64,000 nt of DNA from Candidatus Bathyarchaeota archaeon (lineage in GTDB: Archaea; Thermoproteota; Bathyarchaeia; TCS64). Position 1 is the first letter of the stretch, and every line of letters starts with the position of its first letter. The position numbers and the translations under genes were made by a program. A model generated the notes under the pieces. That model saw nothing but the letters and a program-made list of their open reading frames with translations. It ran no database searches and was not told where the DNA came from. This document shows, in pieces, positions 52,094 to 60,621 of this stretch. Location of the stretch: NCBI GenBank assembly GCA_018652685.1, contig JABIBQ010000073.1:85289-149288 (forward strand), in the 5' to 3' direction.

Positions 52094-54462
52094 CGTTTAG
52101 CCTCCAGTGGCGTTTTCCATGCACCCATCAGTTCCTCAAGGGTTTCCTCAAAGACTGGTTTCCCGTCCTTTGTGACCGTGAGTTTCTCCTCGGACTTGAT
52201 TACTCCCACGCAACTCACCGCTGAGCCTTCCATAGCCGTCTCGAATTCTGTTATCTTCCCAACTGGAATCTCAACAAGGAGCCTTCCATTGCTCTCGCTG
52301 AACAGGAGGATATCATCCCTCATATTCTCACTGACGGGCACTTTTGAGAGGTCAAGGTCTACACCCAGACCACCCGTGAAAGCCATCTCGGCTACGGCTA
52401 CTCCAAGCCCGCCTTCACTGCAATCATGACATGCCCTGACGAGCCCTGCGTCCATTGCATCGAGCAACCTATGGTATGCTTTGAGGTTGGTCTCAGCATC
52501 CAACTTTGGCACTGATCCTCCAAGCTCACCGCGGAGATGGAGGTACTCGCTACCACCAATCTCCGGTTTCGTGACACCTACTAGGTAAAGGGCGTTGCCT
52601 GCTTCTTTGAGCTCCATAGTTATTGCTTTGCGAATATCTGGGAGAATTCCAAGACTCGTGATCAACAGTGTTGGCGCGACAGGCCCTAGTGGGCTCTCGT
52701 TGTAGAGGCTGTCCTTTCCTGAGACGAATGGAGTCTTGTAGATTTTGGCTACGTCGTAGCATGCCCTGCACGCGTAGACTAGGCTTCCCAGCCTGTCCTC
52801 GTACTCCGGGTTACCCCACGCGAAGTTATCTAGGAGCGCCCATCGCCTTCCGCCGACGCATACGCTGTTTCTGATGGCCTCGTCAATGACGCTTGCAGCC
52901 ATCCAGTATGGGTCAATCTTTCCATACTTCGGATTTATTCCACTCGCAACACTGATTCCCTTCCAGTTATCGTGAAGTGGTTTGATTACCGAGGCATCAC
53001 TAGGACCTGCGTTCCAGCCCTGAAGTGGCTTGACTACTGTCTGCCCCTTTACCTCTTGGTCATATCTTCTGATTACCTTCTCCTTGCTGCATATCTGGTA
53101 TGAGGCGAGTAGCTTTTTGAGAACACCACCAACATCCTCTGGTTCTGGAACCTCTGGATCAAGCATGACCTCTGGCTTCCAGTTTGTTGTTCTGTGTAGC
53201 TTTGGTGGGTTAAACAGTGACTCCAACACAAGGTCGCCGACTAGCTCGTCCTGGTAGTATATCTTGGCGTGCCTTGACTCGTTGTACGTGCCTAGCACGG
53301 TCACCTCGACTTGCTCAGCATCAAATATTGCCTTCACTTTCTCCAAGTTCTCAGGAGGAACAGCCATGAGCATACGCTCCTGACTTTCGCTAATCCATAT
53401 CTCCCAAGGAGCTATGTCTTCGGCCTTTAATTGCACTCTGTCAAGGTACGCATCGACTCCGAGCCCGTATGTGTCAGCGGTCTCGCAGACACCACAGCTA
53501 AGCCCACCGCCACCGATGTCAGTGATCCCTGAGCCCAGTTTCTGGTCGCTAATCTGTTTGATCGCTCTCTTGACTTTCTCTTCCTCGATTGGGTTGGCTA
53601 CCTGGACAGCGGATCTGCTGGTATCCTCTGATTCTTCAGATAGTTCTAGAGAGGCGAATGTTACGCCATGGATCCCGTCGAACCCGGTTCTTCCACCCGC
53701 GAGTACACAATAATCGCCTGCTTTGATGCCCCTCTTGTACTGATCTTTTGGCAATACACCTATACACCCGGCGTAGACCAGGACGTTCCCCGTGTAGGAC
53801 TCATCGAAAACAGTTGCACCGTTCACGGTTGGGATCCCTATGCTGTTACCGTAGCTGCCTATTCCATCAACTACACCCTTGAAGAGGTAGGATGGATGCT
53901 TCACTCCTGGAGGGAGTTTTTCGAATGGGTAATCTAATGGTCCAAAGCAGAGGACATCAGTGTTTGCTATTGGGTTGGCCCAGACGCCCAAGATGTCCCT
54001 GATAACACCGCCAAGCCCAGTTGCAGCTCCGCCGAAGGGCTCTATTGCACTTGGGTGGTTATGTGTCTCCACCTTTATCGCGATTGTAACGTCATCCGTA
54101 AAATCAACCAATCCAGCGTTATCCTCAAACACACTGAAACACCAGTCTGGTTTGAGCTCATCAATTAGGCTCTTGAAATATGTTTTCAGCAGACCGTTGA
54201 TACGTCCCTCAGGGGTATCAATTATCCCCGCGAAGGTCTTGTGGCCGCAGTGCTCGCTCATGGTCTGATCGAATGTCTGTAACTCAAAGTCAGTGGCTTT
54301 CCTCTCGCTCAGGACGTAGTGGTCCCGGATGTAGTGTAGCTCATCTAGGGACAAACCCAACCCGAGGGTTTCCTTGATCTCAATCAGCTCTTCATCTGTT
54401 GCGTTCATGAGGTCCACTAGATGATGGCTGAATGGTAGCGAACTTTCTGTTACCCTACTCAT
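52090..54462 (-). CDS. purL: FGAM synthase, catalytic subunit (PurL, small type)
   Basis: The 790-aa protein is the small-type PurL. It has the catalytic SEHCGHKTF, the ATP/Mg region VETHNHPSAIEPFGGAATGLGG, and a second repeat of the AIRS-like fold (VSGKDSLYNE). It converts FGAR to FGAM with ATP and ammonia from PurQ. It overlaps both purS (1 nt) and purQ (4 nt), so purSLQ form one translationally coupled operon. Confidence 0.93.
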   Translation of the reverse strand: MSRVTESSLPFSHHLVDLMNATDEELIEIKETLGLGLSLDELHYIRDHYVLSERKATDFELQTFDQTMSEHCGHKTFAGIIDTPEGRINGLLKTYFKSLIDELKPDWCFSVFEDNAGLVDFTDDVTIAIKVETHNHPSAIEPFGGAATGLGGVIRDILGVWANPIANTDVLCFGPLDYPFEKLPPGVKHPSYLFKGVVDGIGSYGNSIGIPTVNGATVFDESYTGNVLVYAGCIGVLPKDQYKRGIKAGDYCVLAGGRTGFDGIHGVTFASLELSEESEDTSRSAVQVANPIEEEKVKRAIKQISDQKLGSGITDIGGGGLSCGVCETADTYGLGVDAYLDRVQLKAEDIAPWEIWISESQERMLMAVPPENLEKVKAIFDAEQVEVTVLGTYNESRHAKIYYQDELVGDLVLESLFNPPKLHRTTNWKPEVMLDPEVPEPEDVGGVLKKLLASYQICSKEKVIRRYDQEVKGQTVVKPLQGWNAGPSDASVIKPLHDNWKGISVASGINPKYGKIDPYWMAASVIDEAIRNSVCVGGRRWALLDNFAWGNPEYEDRLGSLVYACRACYDVAKIYKTPFVSGKDSLYNESPLGPVAPTLLITSLGILPDIRKAITMELKEAGNALYLVGVTKPEIGGSEYLHLRGELGGSVPKLDAETNLKAYHRLLDAMDAGLVRACHDCSEGGLGVAVAEMAFTGGLGVDLDLSKVPVSENMRDDILLFSESNGRLLVEIPVGKITEFETAMEGSAVSCVGVIKSEEKLTVTKDGKPVFEETLEELMGAWKTPLEAKR

Positions 54463-54710
54463 TACTCCTCACTTAGCTCGTACCGGTAATCGTCTTTTGT
54501 CGGGTTTGTGAGGAGTCTTCTGCACATCTCATCTATGAGAGTCTCTGCCTTCTCGGCGTTATCTGCCTCGTAGTAGACCTCATATGCCTTGCTTGCTCGA
54601 ACTGCCTCAACTGGGTAGCCTAACCCCATTAGGGAATCAGCTGTGGTGTCGCCCTCGGGGTCACTGTAACCCTTTTTTAAGGTGACATAAACAAATGCCT
54701 TGAACTTCAT
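54462..54710 (-). CDS. purS: FGAM synthase subunit PurS
   Basis: The 82-aa protein has the PurS fold, with FKAFVYVTLKKGYSDPEGDT and the late VRASKAYEVYYEADN strand. It bridges PurQ and PurL. The ATG at 54710 has a GGAGAC ribosome site; an earlier start gives a non-conserved tail. It is the first gene of purSLQ. Confidence 0.9.
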   Translation of the reverse strand: MKFKAFVYVTLKKGYSDPEGDTTADSLMGLGYPVEAVRASKAYEVYYEADNAEKAETLIDEMCRRLLTNPTKDDYRYELSEE

Positions 54711-54770
54711 CTTAGTCTCCTTTGATGGTCCCAAAATAATCACTATGTGTACTTTAATGAATGTGTTAAT

Positions 54771-54785
54771 ATTATAAGCTTTTTC
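54771..54785 (-). promoter_or_regulatory. TATA/BRE promoter of purSLQ
   Basis: The minus strand reads GAAAAAGCTTATAAT: an A-rich BRE-like block followed by a TATA box. It lies about 65 nt upstream of the purS ATG and predicts a 35-40 nt leader containing the purS ribosome site. It is one of the clearest promoter patterns in the window. Confidence 0.55.
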
Positions 54786-54889
54786 AAGTCTAGTTTGTAT
54801 AAACGTTAAAGTTTACATGGTTCGGGTAATCAGATTTTAGTGATTTGAAAAAGATAAAAAGGGGATATCGTCCGATCCTTGGTGCGGAA

Positions 54890-55312
54890 TTAACCGCTTA
54901 GTAGGATGGCGATAATCAGACCGTAAATTGCCAGACCTTCACCGAGTGCAATGAACAAGAGAGCCCAGATAGATAGTTCTGGTCTTTCAATGAGCATGTC
55001 ACCGCCGGCTTTGGCAGCAACCATAATACAGAGAGCCGATGCGAAACCGGATCCGATTAGGGTCATTGCGCTGGTCAGCAAAGGCCATGCCGATTCAGGA
55101 ATCATACCACCTTCACCTCCTCCAAATATTAAGACGATCATGAAAAATAAACTCATAATGATCGTGAACCCACCGAAAGCAGTTAGACCTGCTCCCCAGG
55201 GCGTGCTTTTGCCTTCCATGTCGGCAGAAGCGTTGATCATACCACCTTGTGCCATAGCGTATGCTCCAGCGAATAGGGCAATCGCAGCGGCTAGTGTTGC
55301 GTATTCTAACAT
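54890..55312 (-). CDS. atpK: A-type ATP synthase subunit K (membrane rotor ring)
   Basis: The 140-aa proteolipid has four TM helices at about 4-24, 40-63, 76-100 and 113-138, made of two duplicated hairpins. Only the second hairpin has the ion-binding carboxylate, Glu125 in LGEGLAIYGL. The equivalent position in the first hairpin lacks an acidic residue. This 4-TM, one-carboxylate design resembles V-type rotor subunits and lowers the ion-to-ATP ratio. Subunit I lies 140 nt upstream; genes for E, C, F, A, B and D are absent here. Confidence 0.9.
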   Translation of the reverse strand: MLEYATLAAAIALFAGAYAMAQGGMINASADMEGKSTPWGAGLTAFGGFTIIMSLFFMIVLIFGGGEGGMIPESAWPLLTSAMTLIGSGFASALCIMVAAKAGGDMLIERPELSIWALLFIALGEGLAIYGLIIAILLSG

Positions 55313-55337
55313 TAGTAGACTTTCTCCGTCTTTGATC

Positions 55338-55370
55338 AGATGACGAGATTGACGACGTCAATCCTCATCT
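55338..55370. promoter_or_regulatory. Extended inverted repeat in the atpK leader
   Basis: GATTGAC (55347-55353) and GTCAATC (55357-55363) form perfect arms. Outer arms AGATGA (55338-55343) and TCATCT (55365-55370) extend it to about 14 bp with a small bulge. It lies between a TATA-like GATTATATG (about 55398-55405) and the atpK ATG at 55312. It could be a leader hairpin or a palindromic operator. Confidence 0.45.
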
Positions 55371-55452
55371 TTTCTGGCGGTTAGTCAGCTTGAACACATA
55401 TAATCTTTTCTTGGTTAGGGAGGATTGAAAGAATAAAAAGAATATAGAGTAA

Positions 55453-57735
55453 TTACTCTGTTTTGGTTTTTAGGGCTGGGAGGGTGAAAGGCTTGTACAT
55501 TTTGCCCTCACCGTGGAAGAACTTGCCCATGAACTCGTAGTAGAGTAACCTGATGCTCTGCACGCTGCTTGAGACGAACTCGAATGTCAGCGCGATAATG
55601 TTCATGATTATCATTCCAGCCAGTGGATTATCGATTGCGTGGCCCATCGCCTCGCCCGCTCCTGATAGGCTCACGTGCGCGATGGCGAAAGCTGCAACTC
55701 TTAGGAAGCTGAACATGTTAGCTAGTCCCTCAACGAATGTCAGCAGTAGCCCTCCGATTCCCTGACCGATGGACTCCATTCCACCTATACCATGGCCGTG
55801 CATTAGGCTGTGAAGTATAGGCTCGATGAAGCTCAACCCCATACCTAGAAGCATAAGCTTGAATGGGAATCCAGCTACGACTGCCATGATATCCAGTCCT
55901 TCTGTGAACATGGTTGCTGCGCTAAAGTACAGACCGATTACGTATAGACCCATACCTGCACCGTGCTCTCCAATCATTCCCGCGTAGTTCTTTGCCTTGA
56001 AGGCGTTGTACGCGCCAAGCATTGAACCGAAAACGATCTCGATTGCACCAATCTTGAAGATTAGGTTCATCAAGTCGCCAGTCTGACTCATTGGGTTTGG
56101 CATGATCGGATACGTGAAACCAAATGGCGTATCGACATTCAACAGATGATGGTGACTATCAAAGTTACCAACCCAATGTAGCGAATGCTCTAGCCAGTGG
56201 GTAATCTCGTGCTCGTACAGGAATATCGAGTCATACGCGAACCCGAAGATAATGGCCGCGATGCCCATCGGGATGAACAGCGAGAATAGATATTTGTTCA
56301 TACCACGCTGATCTAGGAATTTCTTCCTTAAGACGAGTCCAATGGTTAGGAACACAAGGCCCTGGCCGATGTCTCCGAACATTAAACCGAACTGGAAACA
56401 GAAGATAAGAACAGAAAGGTATCCTGGGTTAAATTCCTCCGCAGAGGGCCATCCCCTCAGTCGGGTAAGGATCCAAAGTGGCTGAAGTGTCTTGCTCTTG
56501 AAGTCAGCCTCAGGTACAGGTGCATGGTGATCCCCTGCATCTAGTTCGCTGACCTCCAAGTATAGCTTCTCGCCGATCTGCTCCTCGACCTTGGCAACTG
56601 CTGTTTCTAGCCCCGGGATAGAAGCATCTGGGCTGTATCCCTGGAGCACGCTGATGACCTTCCCACGAAGGACAGGGGCGTTCTTTTTTGAGTATGTTTT
56701 GAGCACACGGGCATAATACCCGATGTTTCCGAGGGCTGCTTTCTGCTCCTCCTGATCGGTGGGCTCGGCCGCGCTCTCTTCAAGCTTTTTGATCTTGCTC
56801 TCGTATTCCTCTTTGAGGTCGGCCGCACTCTTTTCGTACTCAGAGTCAATGGAAGATATCTTTACTTTGAGGTCTTTTTCCTCTTTGGACTCCTCTGAGA
56901 CCTTGGCCTTCTCCAGTTTGGCTAGTTCTTCTTGGATCTTGCTGATTGTTTTGTCTCTCTTTGCCCCATCCTTTGCGGCTTTGAGGTCCTTTTTATCGAG
57001 GATATCATTTATTTCTGTAACATCATAGACCAGGAAAAGGGAACTTGCCCACTCCTTTGTCTCGTCCCCGCCCTTGACAACTACAACGCTCGCATCGTCG
57101 GCGATACCTGTGATCTTTGAAGAGGTTTCAGGATAACGTTTTAGATAACTTTCCAGCTGTGGGATGAACTCGGATTTCACTACTCCAACGGCTGTGCCCT
57201 CAAGGTCCTCTGGCTTCAGCGCCATTAGGTAACCGAGGCGTGTTTTGAGTGACGCAATCTCCTTGGTTTTGGATTCTTTCTCAGCAAGGATACCGTCCAG
57301 TTTCTCGACCAGCTGATGTTTAGCATCGTTAAGGTCATCCTCTCCGGCCTTGAGTTTCTCATCTAGCTCTGATACTAGCTTGTTTTTTTGTGCATTGACA
57401 CCGTCTTGGGCGTCCTTGATCTTGGTGACGAGGCTTTCTGCCTCTGCGATAAGAGCATCTACCTTTCCAACAGGGTCCCGTGCAAAATCCCTCAGCTCGT
57501 CAACGCTGGGGGTAACCCACTCAAGGTCGTTCTCATTCAAGCCTAGTGGCTCGATCAAGCGGGTCCGGACTCTCTGGCGGAGTTCCTTATAATCCACCGT
57601 CTGCGCTTCGGGGGCCTCAAGACTCTCGAACTCTGATCCCGTGACATGTGTTAGCTCTACAACACGGGATTGACCTAGAGATTCAAGGACTAGCCCCTCA
57701 TACTCGGGTGGAGTGATGATGGTGACCTTTTTCAT
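55453..57735 (-). CDS. atpI: A-type ATP synthase subunit I (stator/half-channel)
   Basis: The 760-aa protein has a long cytoplasmic N-terminal part (residues 1-400) with coiled coils (such as 85-175 and 250-320). The C-terminal membrane domain has seven or eight TM helices (from about residue 420), including GLMFGDIGQGLV and RVAAFAIAHVSLSGAGEA with the half-channel arginine. It corresponds to the eukaryotic V-ATPase a subunit. The ATG at 57735 is chosen over a TTG one codon upstream. Confidence 0.92.
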   Translation of the reverse strand: MKKVTIITPPEYEGLVLESLGQSRVVELTHVTGSEFESLEAPEAQTVDYKELRQRVRTRLIEPLGLNENDLEWVTPSVDELRDFARDPVGKVDALIAEAESLVTKIKDAQDGVNAQKNKLVSELDEKLKAGEDDLNDAKHQLVEKLDGILAEKESKTKEIASLKTRLGYLMALKPEDLEGTAVGVVKSEFIPQLESYLKRYPETSSKITGIADDASVVVVKGGDETKEWASSLFLVYDVTEINDILDKKDLKAAKDGAKRDKTISKIQEELAKLEKAKVSEESKEEKDLKVKISSIDSEYEKSAADLKEEYESKIKKLEESAAEPTDQEEQKAALGNIGYYARVLKTYSKKNAPVLRGKVISVLQGYSPDASIPGLETAVAKVEEQIGEKLYLEVSELDAGDHHAPVPEADFKSKTLQPLWILTRLRGWPSAEEFNPGYLSVLIFCFQFGLMFGDIGQGLVFLTIGLVLRKKFLDQRGMNKYLFSLFIPMGIAAIIFGFAYDSIFLYEHEITHWLEHSLHWVGNFDSHHHLLNVDTPFGFTYPIMPNPMSQTGDLMNLIFKIGAIEIVFGSMLGAYNAFKAKNYAGMIGEHGAGMGLYVIGLYFSAATMFTEGLDIMAVVAGFPFKLMLLGMGLSFIEPILHSLMHGHGIGGMESIGQGIGGLLLTFVEGLANMFSFLRVAAFAIAHVSLSGAGEAMGHAIDNPLAGMIIMNIIALTFEFVSSSVQSIRLLYYEFMGKFFHGEGKMYKPFTLPALKTKTE

Positions 57736-57855
57736 CAATGTGATTCACCTATAGAGTTTGCTTTTTGATAAAAAGGCTTCCGAATCAGAAAAAGAATGAA
57801 GGTTCCAAAAACGGATATTTAGTTAACTGCGCCTACCTTGGCAGCCTTTAATGAA

Positions 57856-58188
57856 TCAATTACCGTCCTCTTCGATCGGAAAGATGCGTTTTTCCTCGGG
57901 CTTTAATTGACTCTCGTCTTCCTTTTCTTCCTTAGATTGAGGTTCGGGTTCAGCCTCTTCAGTAGCCTCCTTGGCCTTTTCCTTCGCCGCCATCGTCTCT
58001 ATCTTTTTCATGAAGAAAAACATCATCAGGATGTACTGGACAGCGACAAACAGGATCACACCGAAGACGACTATCATGTTATCCGGTTTCTTGTAGAATA
58101 TGACGCCGACGGCTATGAGCATCCCCAGCACTGGTACGCCTAGTATGGCCAAGACCAGGTATATCTGGTCATATAGTACCTGTACCAT
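57856..58188 (-). CDS. Two-TM protein with acidic charged tail, next to A-ATPase genes
   Basis: The 110-aa protein has two TM helices (about residues 9-29 and 35-57) followed by a highly charged Glu/Lys-rich tail (AAKEKAKEATEEAEPEPQ). It does not match subunit H, which is soluble. It is upstream of atpI on the same strand by 120 nt and could be an accessory subunit or an unrelated membrane protein. The ATG at 58188 is preferred to an earlier start. Confidence 0.7.
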   Translation of the reverse strand: MVQVLYDQIYLVLAILGVPVLGMLIAVGVIFYKKPDNMIVVFGVILFVAVQYILMMFFFMKKIETMAAKEKAKEATEEAEPEPQSKEEKEDESQLKPEEKRIFPIEEDGN

Positions 58189-58247
58189 AGAACGTTTTTC
58201 ATTACTCAAATCAGTCGGGGATAATAACAAAAGGATAGGAAAAAAGG

Positions 58248-58652
58248 TTACTTTTTAACGAGTTTAGCTGATACGGGCTTCACGTTAATTATCACCCTTC
58301 TCTCATCGTGTTCACGCGGGAACCAGAACCTGTTCCTCTGTGCTGGGTGCCAGTAAAGCCACCACCACTCCCACTTTGAGAGCACCTCTTCCTTGGACGC
58401 AAAACTGGCCTCACCTGTAACTTCGTAGAACTCCCCTTTCTCCTCAGCGGGGAATGTAAGCAGCACACGCTGGTCTTTCCCAATGTCCTTTACCTTCTTG
58501 GTGTCCTTCTCAGTGGGGAACCAGATAGTCCCGTATGGGTCCTCATTATAATTGGTCATCTGGCGCGTGTTCTCTCTGTCGCCATCAAAGGTCGTCATAA
58601 AGATAACCTTGGCACTCTTGAATGCCATATCCAATCCCGGAATTTTATCCAT
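58248..58652 (-). CDS. Pyridoxamine 5'-phosphate oxidase-like flavoprotein
   Basis: The 134-aa protein has the split-barrel flavin-binding pattern of general stress protein 26 and PNPOx-like proteins: VIFMTTFDGDRENTRQM at the start, then GTIWFPTEKDTKKVKDI and RVLLTFPAEEKGEFYEVTG. The Trp-rich segment WEWWWLYW is characteristic of part of the family. It probably binds FMN or F420, but the substrate is unknown. Confidence 0.8.
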   Translation of the reverse strand: MDKIPGLDMAFKSAKVIFMTTFDGDRENTRQMTNYNEDPYGTIWFPTEKDTKKVKDIGKDQRVLLTFPAEEKGEFYEVTGEASFASKEEVLSKWEWWWLYWHPAQRNRFWFPREHDERRVIINVKPVSAKLVKK

Positions 58653-58702
58653 AACAATCAGTCCTAGGAAATAGTATGTAACAACAGATATTAAACTAGG
58701 AG

Positions 58703-59665
58703 TTATGGAGCGAGGTTTGCAACCTCTTGTGCTTCCATGAGGTTGACATTCTTCAAGGTCTTCTCCAAGCCTCTAAGCCTGTTTCTAAGAGTGACCTCAG
58801 TAGTACCAGCCGCCGACGCGACATTTTTTTGGATCCGCTTGTCATCGTTTTGGATGCAAGCCATGTAAAGGGAAGCCGCTGCAAGTCCCCGTGGATCCTT
58901 CCCGCTCAGGCCGTTCCGCTCCTTGGCCTTTCTCAGGATCTTTATGGCTAACTGTTCAGTATCTCTGCGGAGGTTTAGTTTCGCGGCGATACTTGGTATA
59001 AACTTCATGGGCCCATCGATGGGCATTTTCAATTTCATCTCTTTGAGGAGAAGCCTATACGTCCTGGCGATCTCCCCGTGTTCCCTGGGCGACAGCTGTG
59101 AGATCTCTTTGAGAGGCCTTGGAACCATTGCTTTCCGGCATGCGGCGTATAAGGTGGCCGCGACAAATGCATCGATGCTTCTGCCTCTTATCAGGTCCAG
59201 TTTTAGGGCTTTGCGGTAGAGGATAGCGGCCTGCTCCTTGATACTGCGGGGTAGATGTAGCACGGCGTTCAATCTATCCAGTTCTGCCATGGCTATGCTG
59301 AGGTTTCGTCTCCACGTCTCATCGAACTTGCTGCGGTTATCATACCTTCTGAGCCGGTCCATCTTGATGCGGGTTTCATCCTTGAGCCTGTTTCCGTTGG
59401 CGTCCAAGTACCCCTTGAACACTGTGGAAAGCCCTTTGTCGTAAAGAGTGTAACTCATGCCGAGTCCGGTCCTTTGACGGCTATTCCTCTCATGTGGCGT
59501 GAAAGCTCGCCACTCGGGACCCATGTCAATCTGGTCTTCATCTATCACGAGACCACAGTTTGAGCATACTATCTCACCGTTCTGGTGGTCACTGACGAAT
59601 TCTGACCCGCCACATCTTGGGCATCGACCCTTGTTTTCTTTTTGCAGTCTGCTCACATTGGACAC
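58703..59665 (-). CDS. tfb: Transcription initiation factor TFIIB (TFB)
   Basis: The 320-aa protein has an N-terminal zinc ribbon (Cys15, Cys18, Cys34, Cys37), a B-reader segment (PEWRAFTPHERNSRQRTG, about 50-67) and two cyclin repeats in the C-terminal part. It recruits RNA polymerase to TBP-bound promoters. The start is GTG at 59665; a GTG four codons later is an alternative. A strong TATA-like TATAAAAA lies very close to the start, with another AT-rich box about 40 nt upstream. Confidence 0.95.
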   Translation of the reverse strand: MSNVSRLQKENKGRCPRCGGSEFVSDHQNGEIVCSNCGLVIDEDQIDMGPEWRAFTPHERNSRQRTGLGMSYTLYDKGLSTVFKGYLDANGNRLKDETRIKMDRLRRYDNRSKFDETWRRNLSIAMAELDRLNAVLHLPRSIKEQAAILYRKALKLDLIRGRSIDAFVAATLYAACRKAMVPRPLKEISQLSPREHGEIARTYRLLLKEMKLKMPIDGPMKFIPSIAAKLNLRRDTEQLAIKILRKAKERNGLSGKDPRGLAAASLYMACIQNDDKRIQKNVASAAGTTEVTLRNRLRGLEKTLKNVNLMEAQEVANLAP

Positions 59666-59692
59666 TCTTTTTATACAAAATGCAGTATGGAT

Positions 59693-59712
59693 AATTTACC
59701 AATACGTAAATT
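59693..59712. promoter_or_regulatory. Inverted repeat in the tfb / winged-helix divergent promoter
   Basis: AATTTAC (59693-59699) and GTAAATT (59706-59712) are perfect 7-nt arms with a 6-nt spacer. They lie in the 91-nt region between the divergent tfb and wHTH genes and partly overlap the likely TATA element of tfb. A dimeric regulator, perhaps the adjacent winged-helix protein, could bind it. Confidence 0.45.
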
Positions 59713-59756
59713 ATAAATTCTGTGATATTTATTTAAGGATTTCGAGGACAACCTGA

Positions 59757-60080
59757 ATGCCGAAACCCAAGGGGACCTGTGGTGCGACCAAGATGAAGAT
59801 CCTAGCAGTCATTTACACGCACCAGAAACTGGGTAAACTGAGCTACGGCTATAACATCTGGCTTTGCCTCAAGAACAATTTCTACGTCTACATGAACGAC
59901 AGCGACATCAGAAACGTATACCACCATCTCAACGACTTGAGTAAACTTGGATACATATCTAAATGCCCGGGGGCCTCAATTGATGTGAAGCAGTGTTACA
60001 TGATTACAGAGGAAGGAAATGCTTTGAAATCAAGATTTGATCCATTCCTTACTATCCTAGAGAGCTGTGTAGTAGCCTAG
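59757..60080 (+). CDS. Small winged-helix DNA-binding protein, PadR-like
   Basis: The 107-aa protein has a single winged-helix domain: TKMKILAVIYTHQKLGKLSYGY, then the recognition helix MNDSDIRNVYHHLNDLSKLGY, and a beta wing with KQCYMITEEG. PadR-like helices usually regulate transport or stress genes. A TATA-like ATTTATTTA about 25 nt before the ATG predicts a leaderless transcript. It is convergent with the ModE-like gene with a shared CTAG. Confidence 0.78.
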   Translation: MPKPKGTCGATKMKILAVIYTHQKLGKLSYGYNIWLCLKNNFYVYMNDSDIRNVYHHLNDLSKLGYISKCPGASIDVKQCYMITEEGNALKSRFDPFLTILESCVVA

Positions 60081-60511
60081 GCTTTTATCAATCGAACTTT
60101 TTCGCCTACGGATAGATTAACGCTTGAGTCAAACGAAACAACAATTTGATGATTATTAACTTTCACGACCGTTCCTTCGGCAACAAGCGAGCCTAAAAAC
60201 ATTTTCCATTGATCCTGTATACGCTCAAAGTCCTTGATGTACTTGAAACCAGTCTCCGTGATGGTTGAACTTCCCCCGCCTAGTTTGCCTCCTTTCGAAG
60301 CATCGATAAGTGGCTCCATCAGCTTTTCCTCTGCCTTTTTGATGAGCCCCCAAGCGTACCTGTAACTCATGCCCAGTTGCTGACTTGCCTCCTTGAGTGT
60401 CCCCGTCCTCTCTATTGCTATGAGGAGGTTGTAGACCCCTGGCCCGAACACGTAGCCGTCCTCTGTCTCTAGCCATAGCTTGAACGCGGGTTTCGGGTCA
60501 CTCATGGGCAT
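60077..60511 (-). CDS. ModE-like molybdate/tungstate regulator (HTH plus TOBE-like domain)
   Basis: The 144-aa protein has the LysR-type winged helix of ModE at residues 10-90: GPGVYNLLIAIERTGTLKEA, then the recognition helix MSYRYAWGLIKKAEE. A C-terminal half-TOBE domain (residues 108-144), with GTVVKVNNHQIVVSFD, follows. It could bind molybdate or tungstate. No transporter gene for these oxyanions is in the window. Confidence 0.82.
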   Translation of the reverse strand: MPMSDPKPAFKLWLETEDGYVFGPGVYNLLIAIERTGTLKEASQQLGMSYRYAWGLIKKAEEKLMEPLIDASKGGKLGGGSSTITETGFKYIKDFERIQDQWKMFLGSLVAEGTVVKVNNHQIVVSFDSSVNLSVGEKVRLIKA

Positions 60512-60621
60512 CAGTATGGGACTAGCCCGAAGGGTTATAACGTTACCCAGAGCCCCACCTGAGATCTTGTAGTTTCAAGTCTCAACTAAGATTTATTACA
60601 TCAAGGCATTCCATGTAGCTC

